This document shows positions 1 through 6,868 of a stretch of DNA of 24,902 bases, piece after piece. Positions within the stretch are counted from its first letter, which is position 1, and each line of letters starts with the position of its first letter. This DNA comes from an uncultured Eubacteriales bacterium (lineage in GTDB: Bacteria > Bacillota > Clostridia > Lachnospirales > CAG-274), in assembly GCA_905201505.1 (NCBI GenBank), contig CAJKOJ010000026.1:1-24902 (forward strand). Direction: 5' to 3'. The notes below the pieces were generated by a model. It worked only from the letters and a program-made list of their open reading frames with translations. It did not search any database and was not told the DNA's origin. The translations under genes were made by a program, and so were the position numbers.

Positions 1-42
1 TAATATATAAAACTTGGTATAATTCTTAATAGGAAATAAAAT

Positions 43-71
43 TTGACATATATCTACAATGGCTATATAAT
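43..71 (+). promoter_or_regulatory. Perfect-consensus sigma-A promoter
   Basis: TTGACA (43-48) and TATAAT (66-71) are separated by exactly 17 bases, so both hexamers and the spacing match the housekeeping consensus. Transcription should start near 78 and run rightwards into the short frame at 121-322, ending at the hairpin at 331-369. No other promoter in the window is this close to consensus. A further TGG-TATAAT at 15-23 could be a second -10 whose -35 would lie at or beyond the window edge. Confidence 0.75.
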
Positions 72-120
72 GATTACGGCACCTTAATTCTTTACAAGAA
101 ATAAAGTACGGGGAAACATA

Positions 121-322
121 ATGTAAATTTGTATCATGTATAGTATTTGGAGTTTTGCTGTTATGTTATTCAAAATTTCGTATACCTGAACAACTTACAC
201 CGCAGATTTCTATGTATGTAAATAATACAAATATTTCTACAGGCATATATATAAATTATAAGTACTATGGAGCTAACGGCAGTACCTTAGGATTAAATAA
301 AAACTTGTTCTTAAATAAACAA
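121..322 (+). pseudogene. Short secreted/membrane-type ORF with a broken start (ATG-TAA)
   Basis: A GGGGA ribosome site (110-114) sits 6-7 bases before ATG (121-123), but the next codon is TAA. If the T at 124 is skipped, the frame stays open from AAA at 125 to the TAA at 320-322, giving about 66 residues that begin M-K-F-V-S-C. The predicted N-terminus is a lysine followed by a hydrophobic stretch (VSCIVFGVLLLCY), like a signal peptide or membrane anchor; the rest is polar and rich in Asn, Tyr and Thr. I do not recognise the family. It may be a gene killed by a one-base insertion, an ORF starting at an internal GTG/TTG, or simply an RNA transcript. A promoter upstream and a terminator downstream support a real transcription unit; coding status is uncertain. 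Confidence 0.35.
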
Positions 323-330
323 TAAAATTA

Positions 331-369
331 AAAAAGCTGATTTACCTGTAATAAGGTAATCAGCTTTTT
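331..369. terminator. Bidirectional intrinsic terminator
   Basis: AAAAAGCTGATTTACC pairs with GGTAATCAGCTTTTT with a single bulged T, around a short loop. The A-run on the left and the T-run on the right let it work on both strands. It would end the plus-strand transcript from the promoter at 43-71 and the minus-strand TPR gene that stops at 444. Confidence 0.8.
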
Positions 370-443
370 AGCTTTTCAATATAAATTAAGCGTTTCTAAC
401 TATGATAAAGCATTATTATATAGTTATATAAAATGGAGTAATG

Positions 444-1289
444 TTATTTAATATTATTCAGTTCCTTTTCTATATCTTCTCTTTTTACTGTACTCAGGGC
501 TGAAATATAGCCTGAGACCGCTTTTTCAAAGTATTCTTTTGCTTTGTTATAATCTTTTTCTGACTTTGAGATAATTCCCATATAATAAAGACTTTCTGTC
601 ATAGTGTCTCTGTATTTAAGTGCTGTGAGGAAGTATTCCTTTGCTTTTTCAATATCTCCCTTTGTATAATAAATCTGACCTAAATTGTCCCATGCAGGGG
701 CATAAGTTTCATTGTCTTTTAATGCCTGATTTGTAAGGTCTTCTGCCTTAACAAAGTCTTTCTTTAAAAGATAGAAATATGCAAGGGTTGTAAGAGTATT
801 TGGATTTATATAATTAAATCTTGACTGCAAGTCTTCAATTGTTGAAATTGCCTTGTCTATATCTCCCATTACCCAGTAACAGCTTGAAATTGCAAGAGGA
901 ATAAGTTTTTCAAAAAGAACTTTTGTGTTTATTTTCTCTGCCCTTTTAAACACCTTTAGTGCTTCTTCAGCTTTTCCGTCATGGAGTGCATCAAGAGCAT
1001 AGTTATAAAGTGCTTTTACATTTCTTGTGTTTCTTTTCACTGCTATGGTGTAAAATTCTTTTGCTTTGTCGGGCTTTCTGAAAAAATAATACATATTGCC
1101 TATCATACCCAGTACATAGTTATGACAAATCAATGCACTTAATATGAGATAGAGAAAAAAAGCAGGTATGAGGTACCATTCCGGCAGCTGCATAAGATGA
1201 ACAAGTATTATAAATGCAAGCATCATATATCCTAAAAACATATATTTCCAATATTTAACCAAATCAATTTTCTGTTGTTTTTTATTCAT
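444..1289 (-). CDS. Membrane-anchored tetratricopeptide-repeat protein
   Basis: This 281-residue protein starts with a basic, polar segment (KKQQK). Two hydrophobic helices follow at about 15-33 and 39-57. The rest, from about 59 to 262, is a run of roughly six TPR-like helical pairs; the clearest is at 197-229, with the Asn-Leu-Gly, Tyr-Tyr, Gly-Asp and Ala-Lys-Glu-Tyr-Phe pattern typical of TPRs. The repeats probably face the cytoplasm and mediate protein contacts; no enzymatic motif is seen. Its ATG overlaps the TGA of the upstream flavin-reductase gene (ATGA at 1289-1286), so translation is probably coupled. The gene ends before the hairpin at 331-369. The partner and process are unknown. 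Confidence 0.8.
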   Translation of the reverse strand: MNKKQQKIDLVKYWKYMFLGYMMLAFIILVHLMQLPEWYLIPAFFLYLILSALICHNYVLGMIGNMYYFFRKPDKAKEFYTIAVKRNTRNVKALYNYALDALHDGKAEEALKVFKRAEKINTKVLFEKLIPLAISSCYWVMGDIDKAISTIEDLQSRFNYINPNTLTTLAYFYLLKKDFVKAEDLTNQALKDNETYAPAWDNLGQIYYTKGDIEKAKEYFLTALKYRDTMTESLYYMGIISKSEKDYNKAKEYFEKAVSGYISALSTVKREDIEKELNNIK

Positions 1290-1864
1290 TGTCTTTTCTT
1301 TCCTTTTTTCTTTTGAACTGAGTATCCGAATTTGCCGAGTTTTGTGCCGAGACCAAAGTATTCACCGTGGGAATAACATATTGGTCTGGATTTTTCAAAG
1401 TCAAATTTGCCTGTTTCATCCATATATTTTTCATCGGCAAGAGCACCTAATATTTCTGCCAAAAATACATGGTGGGAGCCAAGTTCAATAACTTCCTTAA
1501 CCTTGCACTCAATTGAGATAGGGCTTTCTGCAATAATAGGGCAGTTAAGATGAGGTGCTTTTTCTTTTGTAAGTCCCATTTCTTTAAATTTGTCATAGTC
1601 GCTGCCGCTTTTAACACCGCACCAGTCTGTAGCTTTTGTAAGTTCTTCTGTTGTTACATTTATTACGAATTCTCCTGTTTCTTTAATGATATTATAGGAG
1701 TGTCTTTCGGGACGAACTGAAATATATGTCATAGCAGGATTTGTATTTATTGTACCTGTCCATGCTATTGTAATGATATTGCTGTTTTCCATAGTGCCGC
1801 AGCTGACCATAACTACCGGTACAGGATAAAGTATGGTGCCGGGCTTCCATATTTGTTTTGACAT
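1286..1864 (-). CDS. Flavin reductase-like (flavoredoxin family) FMN-binding protein
   Basis: The 192-residue product fits the flavin reductase-like domain (PF01613) over most of its length. Visible family features are the early Pro-Val-Pro-Val-Val-Met segment, the NPAMTYISVRPERHSYN stretch (about 42-58) that forms part of the FMN site, and the EFVINV strand (65-70). Members bind FMN and reduce flavins or pass electrons in anaerobes; the exact substrate cannot be read. The last residues are very basic (KKKGKKR). ATG at 1864 follows a strong GGAGG (1875-1871) and a good minus-strand promoter at 1894-1922. It is the first gene of a two-gene unit with the TPR protein. Confidence 0.85.
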   Translation of the reverse strand: MSKQIWKPGTILYPVPVVMVSCGTMENSNIITIAWTGTINTNPAMTYISVRPERHSYNIIKETGEFVINVTTEELTKATDWCGVKSGSDYDKFKEMGLTKEKAPHLNCPIIAESPISIECKVKEVIELGSHHVFLAEILGALADEKYMDETGKFDFEKSRPICYSHGEYFGLGTKLGKFGYSVQKKKGKKRQ

Positions 1865-1893
1865 AGTTTACCTCCAAAATTATTTATTACAAT

Positions 1894-1922
1894 ATTATAC
1901 ACTAAAATTTTATCATTTTCAA
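1894..1922 (-). promoter_or_regulatory. Sigma-A promoter of the flavin reductase-TPR unit
   Basis: Read on the minus strand, TTGAAA (1922-1917) and TATAAT (1899-1894) are 17 bases apart. It lies about 30 bases before the flavin reductase start codon. Confidence 0.7.
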
Positions 1923-1928
1923 TTGATA

Positions 1929-1956
1929 TTAGCCGAATAAAATGTTAAGATATAAT
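1929..1956 (+). promoter_or_regulatory. Possible promoter of rsmF
   Basis: TATAAT at 1951-1956 lies 35 bases before the rsmF ATG. The -35 is poor: TTAGCC (1929-1934) at 16 bases, or a better TTGATA (1923-1928) at an overlong 22 bases. It is back-to-back with the minus-strand promoter at 1894-1922. Confidence 0.4.
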
Positions 1957-1991
1957 GTAGAATTATATTTTTTGACAAAAAGAGGTTTAAT

Positions 1992-3350
1992 ATGAATTTA
2001 CCTATTGAATATACAGAAAAAATGAAGAAACTTTTAGGCGATGAGTATGACGCATATATAGAAAGTTTCAACGAAGAAAGGCTGTACGGGCTGAGAGCCA
2101 ACACATTAAAAATTATGCCTGAGGAGCTTGAAAAAATTGTTGACTGGAATTTAACTTCTGTACCATGGTGCAAAGAAGGATTTTATTATGAAGGGGAAAA
2201 AATAAGACCTGCAAAGCACCCCTTTTATAATGCAGGACTTTACTATATTCAGGAACCTTCTGCAATGTCAACAGGAGCAATGCTGCCTGTTGAACCCGGT
2301 GACAGAGTAATTGACCTGTGTGCTGCACCCGGCGGCAAAAGTACTCAGGCGGCGGCAAAGCTTGATGGCAAGGGGATAATTGTGAGCAATGACATAAGTG
2401 CATCAAGGTGTATGGCACTGCTTAAAAATATTGAAGTAAGCGGTGTACCCAATGCTGTTATTACAAATGAGGACCCTAAAAATTTGGCAGAAAGATTTGA
2501 AGGATTTTTTAACAAGGTAATTGTAGATGCACCTTGCAGCGGTGAAGGTATGTTCAGAAAAGATGACGCAGCCGTAAAAAGCTGGGAAAGTCATAAAACC
2601 GAATTTTGCTGTTCATTGCAAAGGGATATTTTAAAGGCGGCAGCAAAGCTCCTTTGCGGCGGCGGTATTATAGCTTATTCTACCTGTACATTTGCTCCTG
2701 AAGAGGACGAGGGTATGATACAGGAGTTCTTAAATGAAAATACCGATTTTGAACTTATTGAATATGATAAGAGCGGCGGATTTATTGACGGAAGACCTGA
2801 CTGGGTTGTAAATGGAAGTGATGAGCTTAAAAAATGCGGACGTCTTATGCCTTATAAGGTAAAGGGTGAGGGACATTTCCTAGGCCTTTTGCACAAGAAG
2901 GGCGAAGATATGAAAGTTGAACCGCCTAAAGACAGCACAGCAGATGAAAAACTGCTTGGTGATTACTATAAGTTTATGAAAGAGAATCTGAACATTGAAA
3001 TAAAAGATAATCTTGTGCTGCATAAAGAAAGCCTTTTTACTGTTCCCTACTGCCTTGATTTAAGGGGGCTTAGAGTGAAAAGAAGCGGACTTTATTTAGG
3101 TGACTGCAAGAAAAACAGGTTTGAGCCAAGTCAGGCTTTTGCTATGACATTGAAAAAAGAGGATGTTAAAAACAGCATTGATTTTGAGCTTGGTGATGAA
3201 AACCTTGCAAGATATTTGAGAGGTGAAAGCTTTGCTGTTGACTGCCGTGACGGCTGGATTTTGGTTTGTGTTAAGGGTTATCCTCTTGGTTGGGGTAAGG
3301 TGCAGAAGGGCAGATTGAAGAATAAGTATTTGCCAAGTTGGATGAATTAG
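1992..3350 (+). CDS. rsmF: RsmF/RsmB-like rRNA (cytosine-C5) methyltransferase, NOL1/NOP2/Sun family
   Basis: The 452-residue protein has the m5C RNA methyltransferase core. The SAM-binding motif I is DLCAAPGGKST (108-118). VDAPCSGEGMFRKD (178-191) carries Cys182, and STCTFAPEEDE (230-240) carries Cys232; these correspond to the two active-site cysteines of the family, one forming the covalent link to cytosine and one helping release. An N-terminal RNA-binding segment precedes the core, and about 150 residues follow it, matching the RsmF-type C-terminal/PUA-like extension. The likely substrate is a cytosine in 16S rRNA, but the exact position cannot be read from sequence. ATG follows AGAGG at good spacing. 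The gene appears to be transcribed alone. Confidence 0.9.
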   Translation: MNLPIEYTEKMKKLLGDEYDAYIESFNEERLYGLRANTLKIMPEELEKIVDWNLTSVPWCKEGFYYEGEKIRPAKHPFYNAGLYYIQEPSAMSTGAMLPVEPGDRVIDLCAAPGGKSTQAAAKLDGKGIIVSNDISASRCMALLKNIEVSGVPNAVITNEDPKNLAERFEGFFNKVIVDAPCSGEGMFRKDDAAVKSWESHKTEFCCSLQRDILKAAAKLLCGGGIIAYSTCTFAPEEDEGMIQEFLNENTDFELIEYDKSGGFIDGRPDWVVNGSDELKKCGRLMPYKVKGEGHFLGLLHKKGEDMKVEPPKDSTADEKLLGDYYKFMKENLNIEIKDNLVLHKESLFTVPYCLDLRGLRVKRSGLYLGDCKKNRFEPSQAFAMTLKKEDVKNSIDFELGDENLARYLRGESFAVDCRDGWILVCVKGYPLGWGKVQKGRLKNKYLPSWMN

Positions 3351-3357
3351 GAATAAA

Positions 3358-3391
3358 TTTTCATTCAGCCGCATAAGCAGATGAATGAAAA
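3358..3391 (+). terminator. Weak hairpin after rsmF
   Basis: TTTTCATTCA (3358-3367) and TGAATGAAAA (3382-3391) form a 10-bp AT-rich stem with a 14-base loop just after the stop codon. No T-run follows directly, so termination is doubtful. A second small AT stem (AACATTT/AAATGTT) lies at about 3393-3414, before T-rich sequence. Confidence 0.35.
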
Positions 3392-3481
3392 AACATTTTA
3401 TATATGAAATGTTAAAATATTATTTTTGTTTAGGTATGCTTTGGAAAGCAGTAAACTTAGGAAATACAGAGAGGAATAAAA

Positions 3482-5374
3482 ATGGATTTTTTACCTGTAA
3501 CAGTTGAGGATATGAAAAAAAGAGGCTGGGAACAGCCTGATTTTATATATGTATCGGGTGACGCTTATGTTGACCACCCGTCTTTTGGTGCGGCAATAAT
3601 TACAAGAATGCTTGAAAGCAAGGGATACAAAGTTTGTGTTATACCGCAGCCTGACTGGAAAAGCACAAAGGATTTTACGAGGTTTGGTAAACCAAAACTT
3701 GCATTTCTTGTAAGCGGCGGAAACATTGATTCAATGGTAAACCATTATTCAGTTGCCAAAAAGAAACGTGATAAAGACCTATATTCTCCGGGAGGCGAAG
3801 GTGGTCACAGACCTGACAGGGCAACAATTGTGTACTGTCAGAAAATAAGAGAAGCTTACGGTAATTCTGTCAGTATATTGATAGGCGGTATTGAAGCGAG
3901 TTTAAGGCGTCTTTCTCACTATGATTACTGGGATAACAAGGTAAGGCGTTCAATACTGCTGGATTCACAGGCTGATTTGCTTATGTATGGTATGGGTGAG
4001 CACCAGATTACAGAAGTTGCTGAAGCTCTTGAAAGCGGTATTGAGGCTAGGGATATTACATTTGTCAGAGGTACTGTATACAAGACCAAGACACTTGAAA
4101 ATATATATGAGGATTATATTAAACTGCCGCACTTTAAAGAGAGTTCCAAGGATAAAAGAGTGTATGCTGAGGGATTTTTAAAACAATATGAAAATACAGA
4201 TGCAGTAACGGCTAAAATACTTGTTGAACCTTACAGTGACTGCTATGTGGTGCAGAATAAGCCATCGTTTCCGCTTACACAGTCAGAATTTGACTACAGC
4301 TATGGTCTGCCTTATATGAGAAATTACCATACTATGTATGAGGAAAAGGGTGGGATACCGGCCATAGAGGAAGTTAAATTCAGTATTATAAGCAACAGAG
4401 GCTGTTTTGGCAGCTGTAATTTCTGTGCCCTTGCTTTTCATCAGGGCAGAGTAATACAGGCGAGAAGCCATCAGTCTATAATGACAGAGGCTGAAAAAAT
4501 AACGTGGGAGCCTGATTTTAAGGGATATATTCACGATGTGGGCGGTCCTACTGCCAATTTCAGACAGCCTGCATGTGAAAAACAGCTTACAAAGGGTGCT
4601 TGTAAAAACAGGCAATGTCTTTTCCCTGATGCATGTAAGAATTTAAAGGTTGACCATACAGACTATGTAAAGCTGTTAAGAAAGCTGAGGGAAATACCAA
4701 GGGTTAAAAAGGTATTTGTACGTTCGGGCATAAGATATGACTATCTGATATATGACAAGGACGAAACTTTCTTTAATGAGCTTTGCAAGTACCATGTAAG
4801 CGGTCAGCTGAAGGTTGCACCTGAACACGTTGTACCAAGAGTGCTGGGTAAAATGGGCAAGCCTTCAAGAGAAGTATATGACAAATTTACAAAGAAGTTT
4901 TATGAAATAAATAAAAAGATAGGCAAGGAACAGTATCTTGTGCCATATCTTATGAGTTCTCACCCAGGAAGTGACTTAAAGGCTGCTGTAGAACTTGCAG
5001 AATATTTAAGAGATTTAGGATATATGCCTGAACAGGTTCAGGATTTTTATCCTACTCCCGGTACACTGTCAACATGTATGTTCTACACAGGTCTTGACCC
5101 GCGGGATATGACAGAGGTCTATGTGCCGAAGACGCCTCACGAAAAAGCTATGCAAAGAGCTCTTATTCAGTACAGGCTGCCGAGAAACTATGACCTTGTC
5201 TATGAGGCACTTAATAAAGCGGGCAGAACGGATTTAATAGGATTTGATAAGCATTGCTTAATCAGACCAAGAAAAGCAGCTGAATTTGACAGAAAGCCAA
5301 AGAAAAAGGCTGTAGAAACGAGCAGGAAAAGAAAGCCTTTGAGAAATATACACAAGAAAAAAGGAAACAAGTAA
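3482..5374 (+). CDS. YgiQ family (UPF0313) radical SAM protein
   Basis: This 630-residue protein matches the YgiQ/UPF0313 family in length and layout: an N-terminal family-specific domain (about 1-290), a radical SAM core, and a basic C-terminal extension. The 4Fe-4S cluster motif CFGSCNFC gives Cys308, Cys312 and Cys315. Four more cysteines (365, 374, 379, 385) in a C-x8-C-x4-C-x5-C pattern sit in an insertion and may bind a second metal centre. The family is widespread but its reaction is not established, so I assign none. The last 30 residues are Lys/Arg-rich, suggesting contact with nucleic acid. ATG follows AGAGAGG. The stop TAA shares a base with the next gene's ATG (TAATG at 5372-5376). 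Confidence 0.9.
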   Translation: MDFLPVTVEDMKKRGWEQPDFIYVSGDAYVDHPSFGAAIITRMLESKGYKVCVIPQPDWKSTKDFTRFGKPKLAFLVSGGNIDSMVNHYSVAKKKRDKDLYSPGGEGGHRPDRATIVYCQKIREAYGNSVSILIGGIEASLRRLSHYDYWDNKVRRSILLDSQADLLMYGMGEHQITEVAEALESGIEARDITFVRGTVYKTKTLENIYEDYIKLPHFKESSKDKRVYAEGFLKQYENTDAVTAKILVEPYSDCYVVQNKPSFPLTQSEFDYSYGLPYMRNYHTMYEEKGGIPAIEEVKFSIISNRGCFGSCNFCALAFHQGRVIQARSHQSIMTEAEKITWEPDFKGYIHDVGGPTANFRQPACEKQLTKGACKNRQCLFPDACKNLKVDHTDYVKLLRKLREIPRVKKVFVRSGIRYDYLIYDKDETFFNELCKYHVSGQLKVAPEHVVPRVLGKMGKPSREVYDKFTKKFYEINKKIGKEQYLVPYLMSSHPGSDLKAAVELAEYLRDLGYMPEQVQDFYPTPGTLSTCMFYTGLDPRDMTEVYVPKTPHEKAMQRALIQYRLPRNYDLVYEALNKAGRTDLIGFDKHCLIRPRKAAEFDRKPKKKAVETSRKRKPLRNIHKKKGNK

Positions 5375-6483
5375 TGAAGAGTGTAATTGATTTTATAAAA
5401 AGAGAGGCGGTATTAACCTCTGCAGTATTGCTGGCAGTATTGTCTGCATTTGCAGTACCTCCTGACAGCAAATATTTAAGCTATATAGATATGAGGACAA
5501 TTGGTCTGCTATTTGCATTAATGTCTGTTGTGACAGGCTTTAGTAAAATGGGTTTAATAAGAAAAACAGCAGAGTGTATAGTAACAGGAATGAGGGGGAC
5601 AAGAGGTCTTGTGACTGTGCTTTGGGGTCTTTGTTTCTTTTCATCAATGGTAATAACCAATGATGTGGCTCTTATTACATTTGTTCCTCTTGCGGTGACT
5701 GTGCTTAATATATGCCATAAAAATAAACTTATTATATACACAGTGGTGCTTCAGACAATAGCGGCAAATCTGGGCAGTATGCTTATGCCTATGGGGAATC
5801 CTCAGAATTTATATATTTATACAAAATTTAATGTAAGATTTTCAGAATTTATTGCAATAACATTTCCTGTTATAGTTTTAAGTCTTGTATTGCTTTTTTG
5901 TGCAACACTTTTTGTAAAAAACGAGAATATTGATGTTAGTATTGGTGCAACTGATATAAAGGGCTCTAAAAGGAAAAAGGTAATGTACAGTCTTTTAGGG
6001 CTAATGAGTATATTGTCTGTTGTGAGGGTAATTGATTACAGATTAACTGCTGCAGCGGTGTTTATATGTCTTATAACAGCTGACAGAAGTGTATTAAAAA
6101 AGGTTGATTGGCTGCTGCTTGTGACTTTCTGTGCATTTTTTGTATTTGTGGGAAATATGGGAAGAATAGAGAGTGTGAAAAGTTTTGTAATGAACTTTGT
6201 TGCAGGACGTGAATTTGGTGCAGCTGTGCTGAGCAGTCAGTTTATAAGCAATGTGCCTGCCGCCGTTATGCTCAGCGGATTTACAGATAATTATAGGGCA
6301 CTTATACTTGGAACAGACATTGGGGGACTGGGGACATTAATAGCGTCGCTTGCAAGTCTTATTTCCTTTAAACTGTATGCCCTTACAGAAAAGCCTGAAA
6401 AGGGTAAATACATTGCTGTATTTAGCGGTTTAAACATAATTTTTATTGTTATACTTATTGTGTTTAAAGTAATATTTTATTAA
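5374..6483 (+). CDS. Ion-transporter superfamily permease (SLC13/ArsB-like)
   Basis: The 369-residue product is strongly hydrophobic with about ten membrane segments. It carries the paired hairpin signatures of the CitMHS/SLC13/ArsB group: TNDVALITFVPLA in the first half, AANLGSMLMPMGNPQN just after it, and SQFISNVPAAVM in the second half. These Asn/Thr/Pro-rich motifs form the anion and cation sites in relatives. The substrate could be a dicarboxylate, sulfate or another anion; it cannot be assigned. It is somewhat shorter than typical members (over 400 residues), but both repeat halves are present. An AAAGGA ribosome site lies within the end of the YgiQ gene, and the one-base overlap implies co-translation. 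No clear terminator follows. Confidence 0.85.
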   Translation: MKSVIDFIKREAVLTSAVLLAVLSAFAVPPDSKYLSYIDMRTIGLLFALMSVVTGFSKMGLIRKTAECIVTGMRGTRGLVTVLWGLCFFSSMVITNDVALITFVPLAVTVLNICHKNKLIIYTVVLQTIAANLGSMLMPMGNPQNLYIYTKFNVRFSEFIAITFPVIVLSLVLLFCATLFVKNENIDVSIGATDIKGSKRKKVMYSLLGLMSILSVVRVIDYRLTAAAVFICLITADRSVLKKVDWLLLVTFCAFFVFVGNMGRIESVKSFVMNFVAGREFGAAVLSSQFISNVPAAVMLSGFTDNYRALILGTDIGGLGTLIASLASLISFKLYALTEKPEKGKYIAVFSGLNIIFIVILIVFKVIFY

Positions 6484-6557
6484 GTTTTCTTTATGATAAA
6501 AGATTTATAATTAAGTGCTGAGGGGACTGAGGTCAAAATATATTTTAAAAGTTATTG

Positions 6558-6586
6558 TTGCTTTTAAAGTATAAATATGTTATTAT
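6558..6586 (+). promoter_or_regulatory. Extended -10 promoter of the ABC-F leader
   Basis: TTGCTT (6558-6563) lies 17 bases before TATTAT (6581-6586), which is preceded by TGT (6578-6580), a TGn extended -10. Transcription should begin near 6593, about 20 bases before the leader peptide ATG. Confidence 0.6.
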
Positions 6587-6613
6587 AAATAAAAAATGAT
6601 TGGAGTTGAAAAG

Positions 6614-6634
6614 ATGTACAATATTTCTTGCTGA
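6614..6634 (+). CDS. Six-codon leader peptide (MYNISC)
   Basis: ATG-TAC-AAT-ATT-TCT-TGC-TGA encodes M-Y-N-I-S-C. A GGAG (6602-6605) gives a proper ribosome site, and a second stop, TAA, follows at once. It is the first frame on the predicted transcript. Its size is like known leader peptides of antibiotic-inducible genes, for example the six-residue msrD leader. The inferred role is to stall or slow the ribosome in the presence of a ribosome-targeting drug and so decide whether the terminator at 6777-6813 forms. Function is inferred from position only. Confidence 0.5.
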   Translation: MYNISC

Positions 6635-6635
6635 T

Positions 6636-6812
6636 AAAACAGGGCATAATCAAACGAAAAGGCGTGGGACAAGTCCGTCTGTTTTTATTATGTCAATGCA
6701 GGAAAGTTGTATATTTCTTTGACCTAAATGATATAGAACTAAAATCCTTTCAGGGGATTTTTCTGTGTATATTTATGGGCTGCGGGAATTACTTTCCTTG
6801 CAGCCCTGTTTT
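6636..6812 (+). promoter_or_regulatory. Competing anti-terminator pairings in the ABC-F leader
   Basis: Three alternative pairings are visible. TGCAGGAAAGT (6697-6707) can pair with ACTTTCC-T-TGCA (6791-6802), 11 bp with one bulge, which would take away the 3' arm of the terminator. AAAACAGGGC (6636-6645), just after the leader stop codon, pairs perfectly with GCCCTGTTTT (6803-6812). The same 5' segment can instead pair with CTGTTTT (6679-6685). Because one segment lies under a ribosome at the leader stop and the others do not, ribosome position could select between structures. Confidence 0.55.
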
Positions 6813-6813
6813 T
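6777..6813 (+). terminator. Leader terminator before the ABC-F gene
   Basis: GGGCTGC (6777-6783) and GCAGCCC (6800-6806) form a perfect 7-bp stem, with a possible inner GGAA/TTCC pairing, followed by TGTTTTTAT. It lies between a promoter and the coding start, so it would cut transcription before the ABC-F gene unless prevented. Confidence 0.75.
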
Positions 6814-6868
6814 ATATTTAATTTATGAATATGCAGATTAATCAAGGGTACAAAGGGAGGATGAGACT

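Larger units (their letters stand above)
1..443. other. Gene-poor left edge
   Basis: No intact gene is visible here. The stretch holds the consensus promoter, the frame with the broken start and the bidirectional terminator listed separately. Bases 370-443 are AT-rich spacer beyond the end of the minus-strand TPR gene, with nothing else that I can support. Confidence 0.6.
6484..6868 (+). other. Untranslated leader of the ABC-F gene
   Basis: No conventional gene is supported in these 385 bases. From left to right they hold about 75 bases of spacer with a weak AT stem (6544-6568), an extended -10 promoter, a six-codon leader peptide, three candidate competing pairings, a small stem AAAATCC/GGATTTT (6741-6761), and a G+C-rich terminator about 60 bases before the ABC-F start codon. 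This arrangement matches ribosome-dependent attenuation as known for several resistance ABC-F genes. Confidence 0.65.

Noticed and set aside
3393..3440. Small AT-rich inverted repeats before the YgiQ gene
   Set aside because: Short stems of A and T occur often by chance in this composition; no promoter or riboswitch could be supported there.
6628..6828. 66-codon plus-strand frame in the ABC-F leader
   Set aside because: It begins with a non-ATG codon inside the MYNISC frame, has no ribosome site, and runs through the hairpins that explain the region better as RNA.
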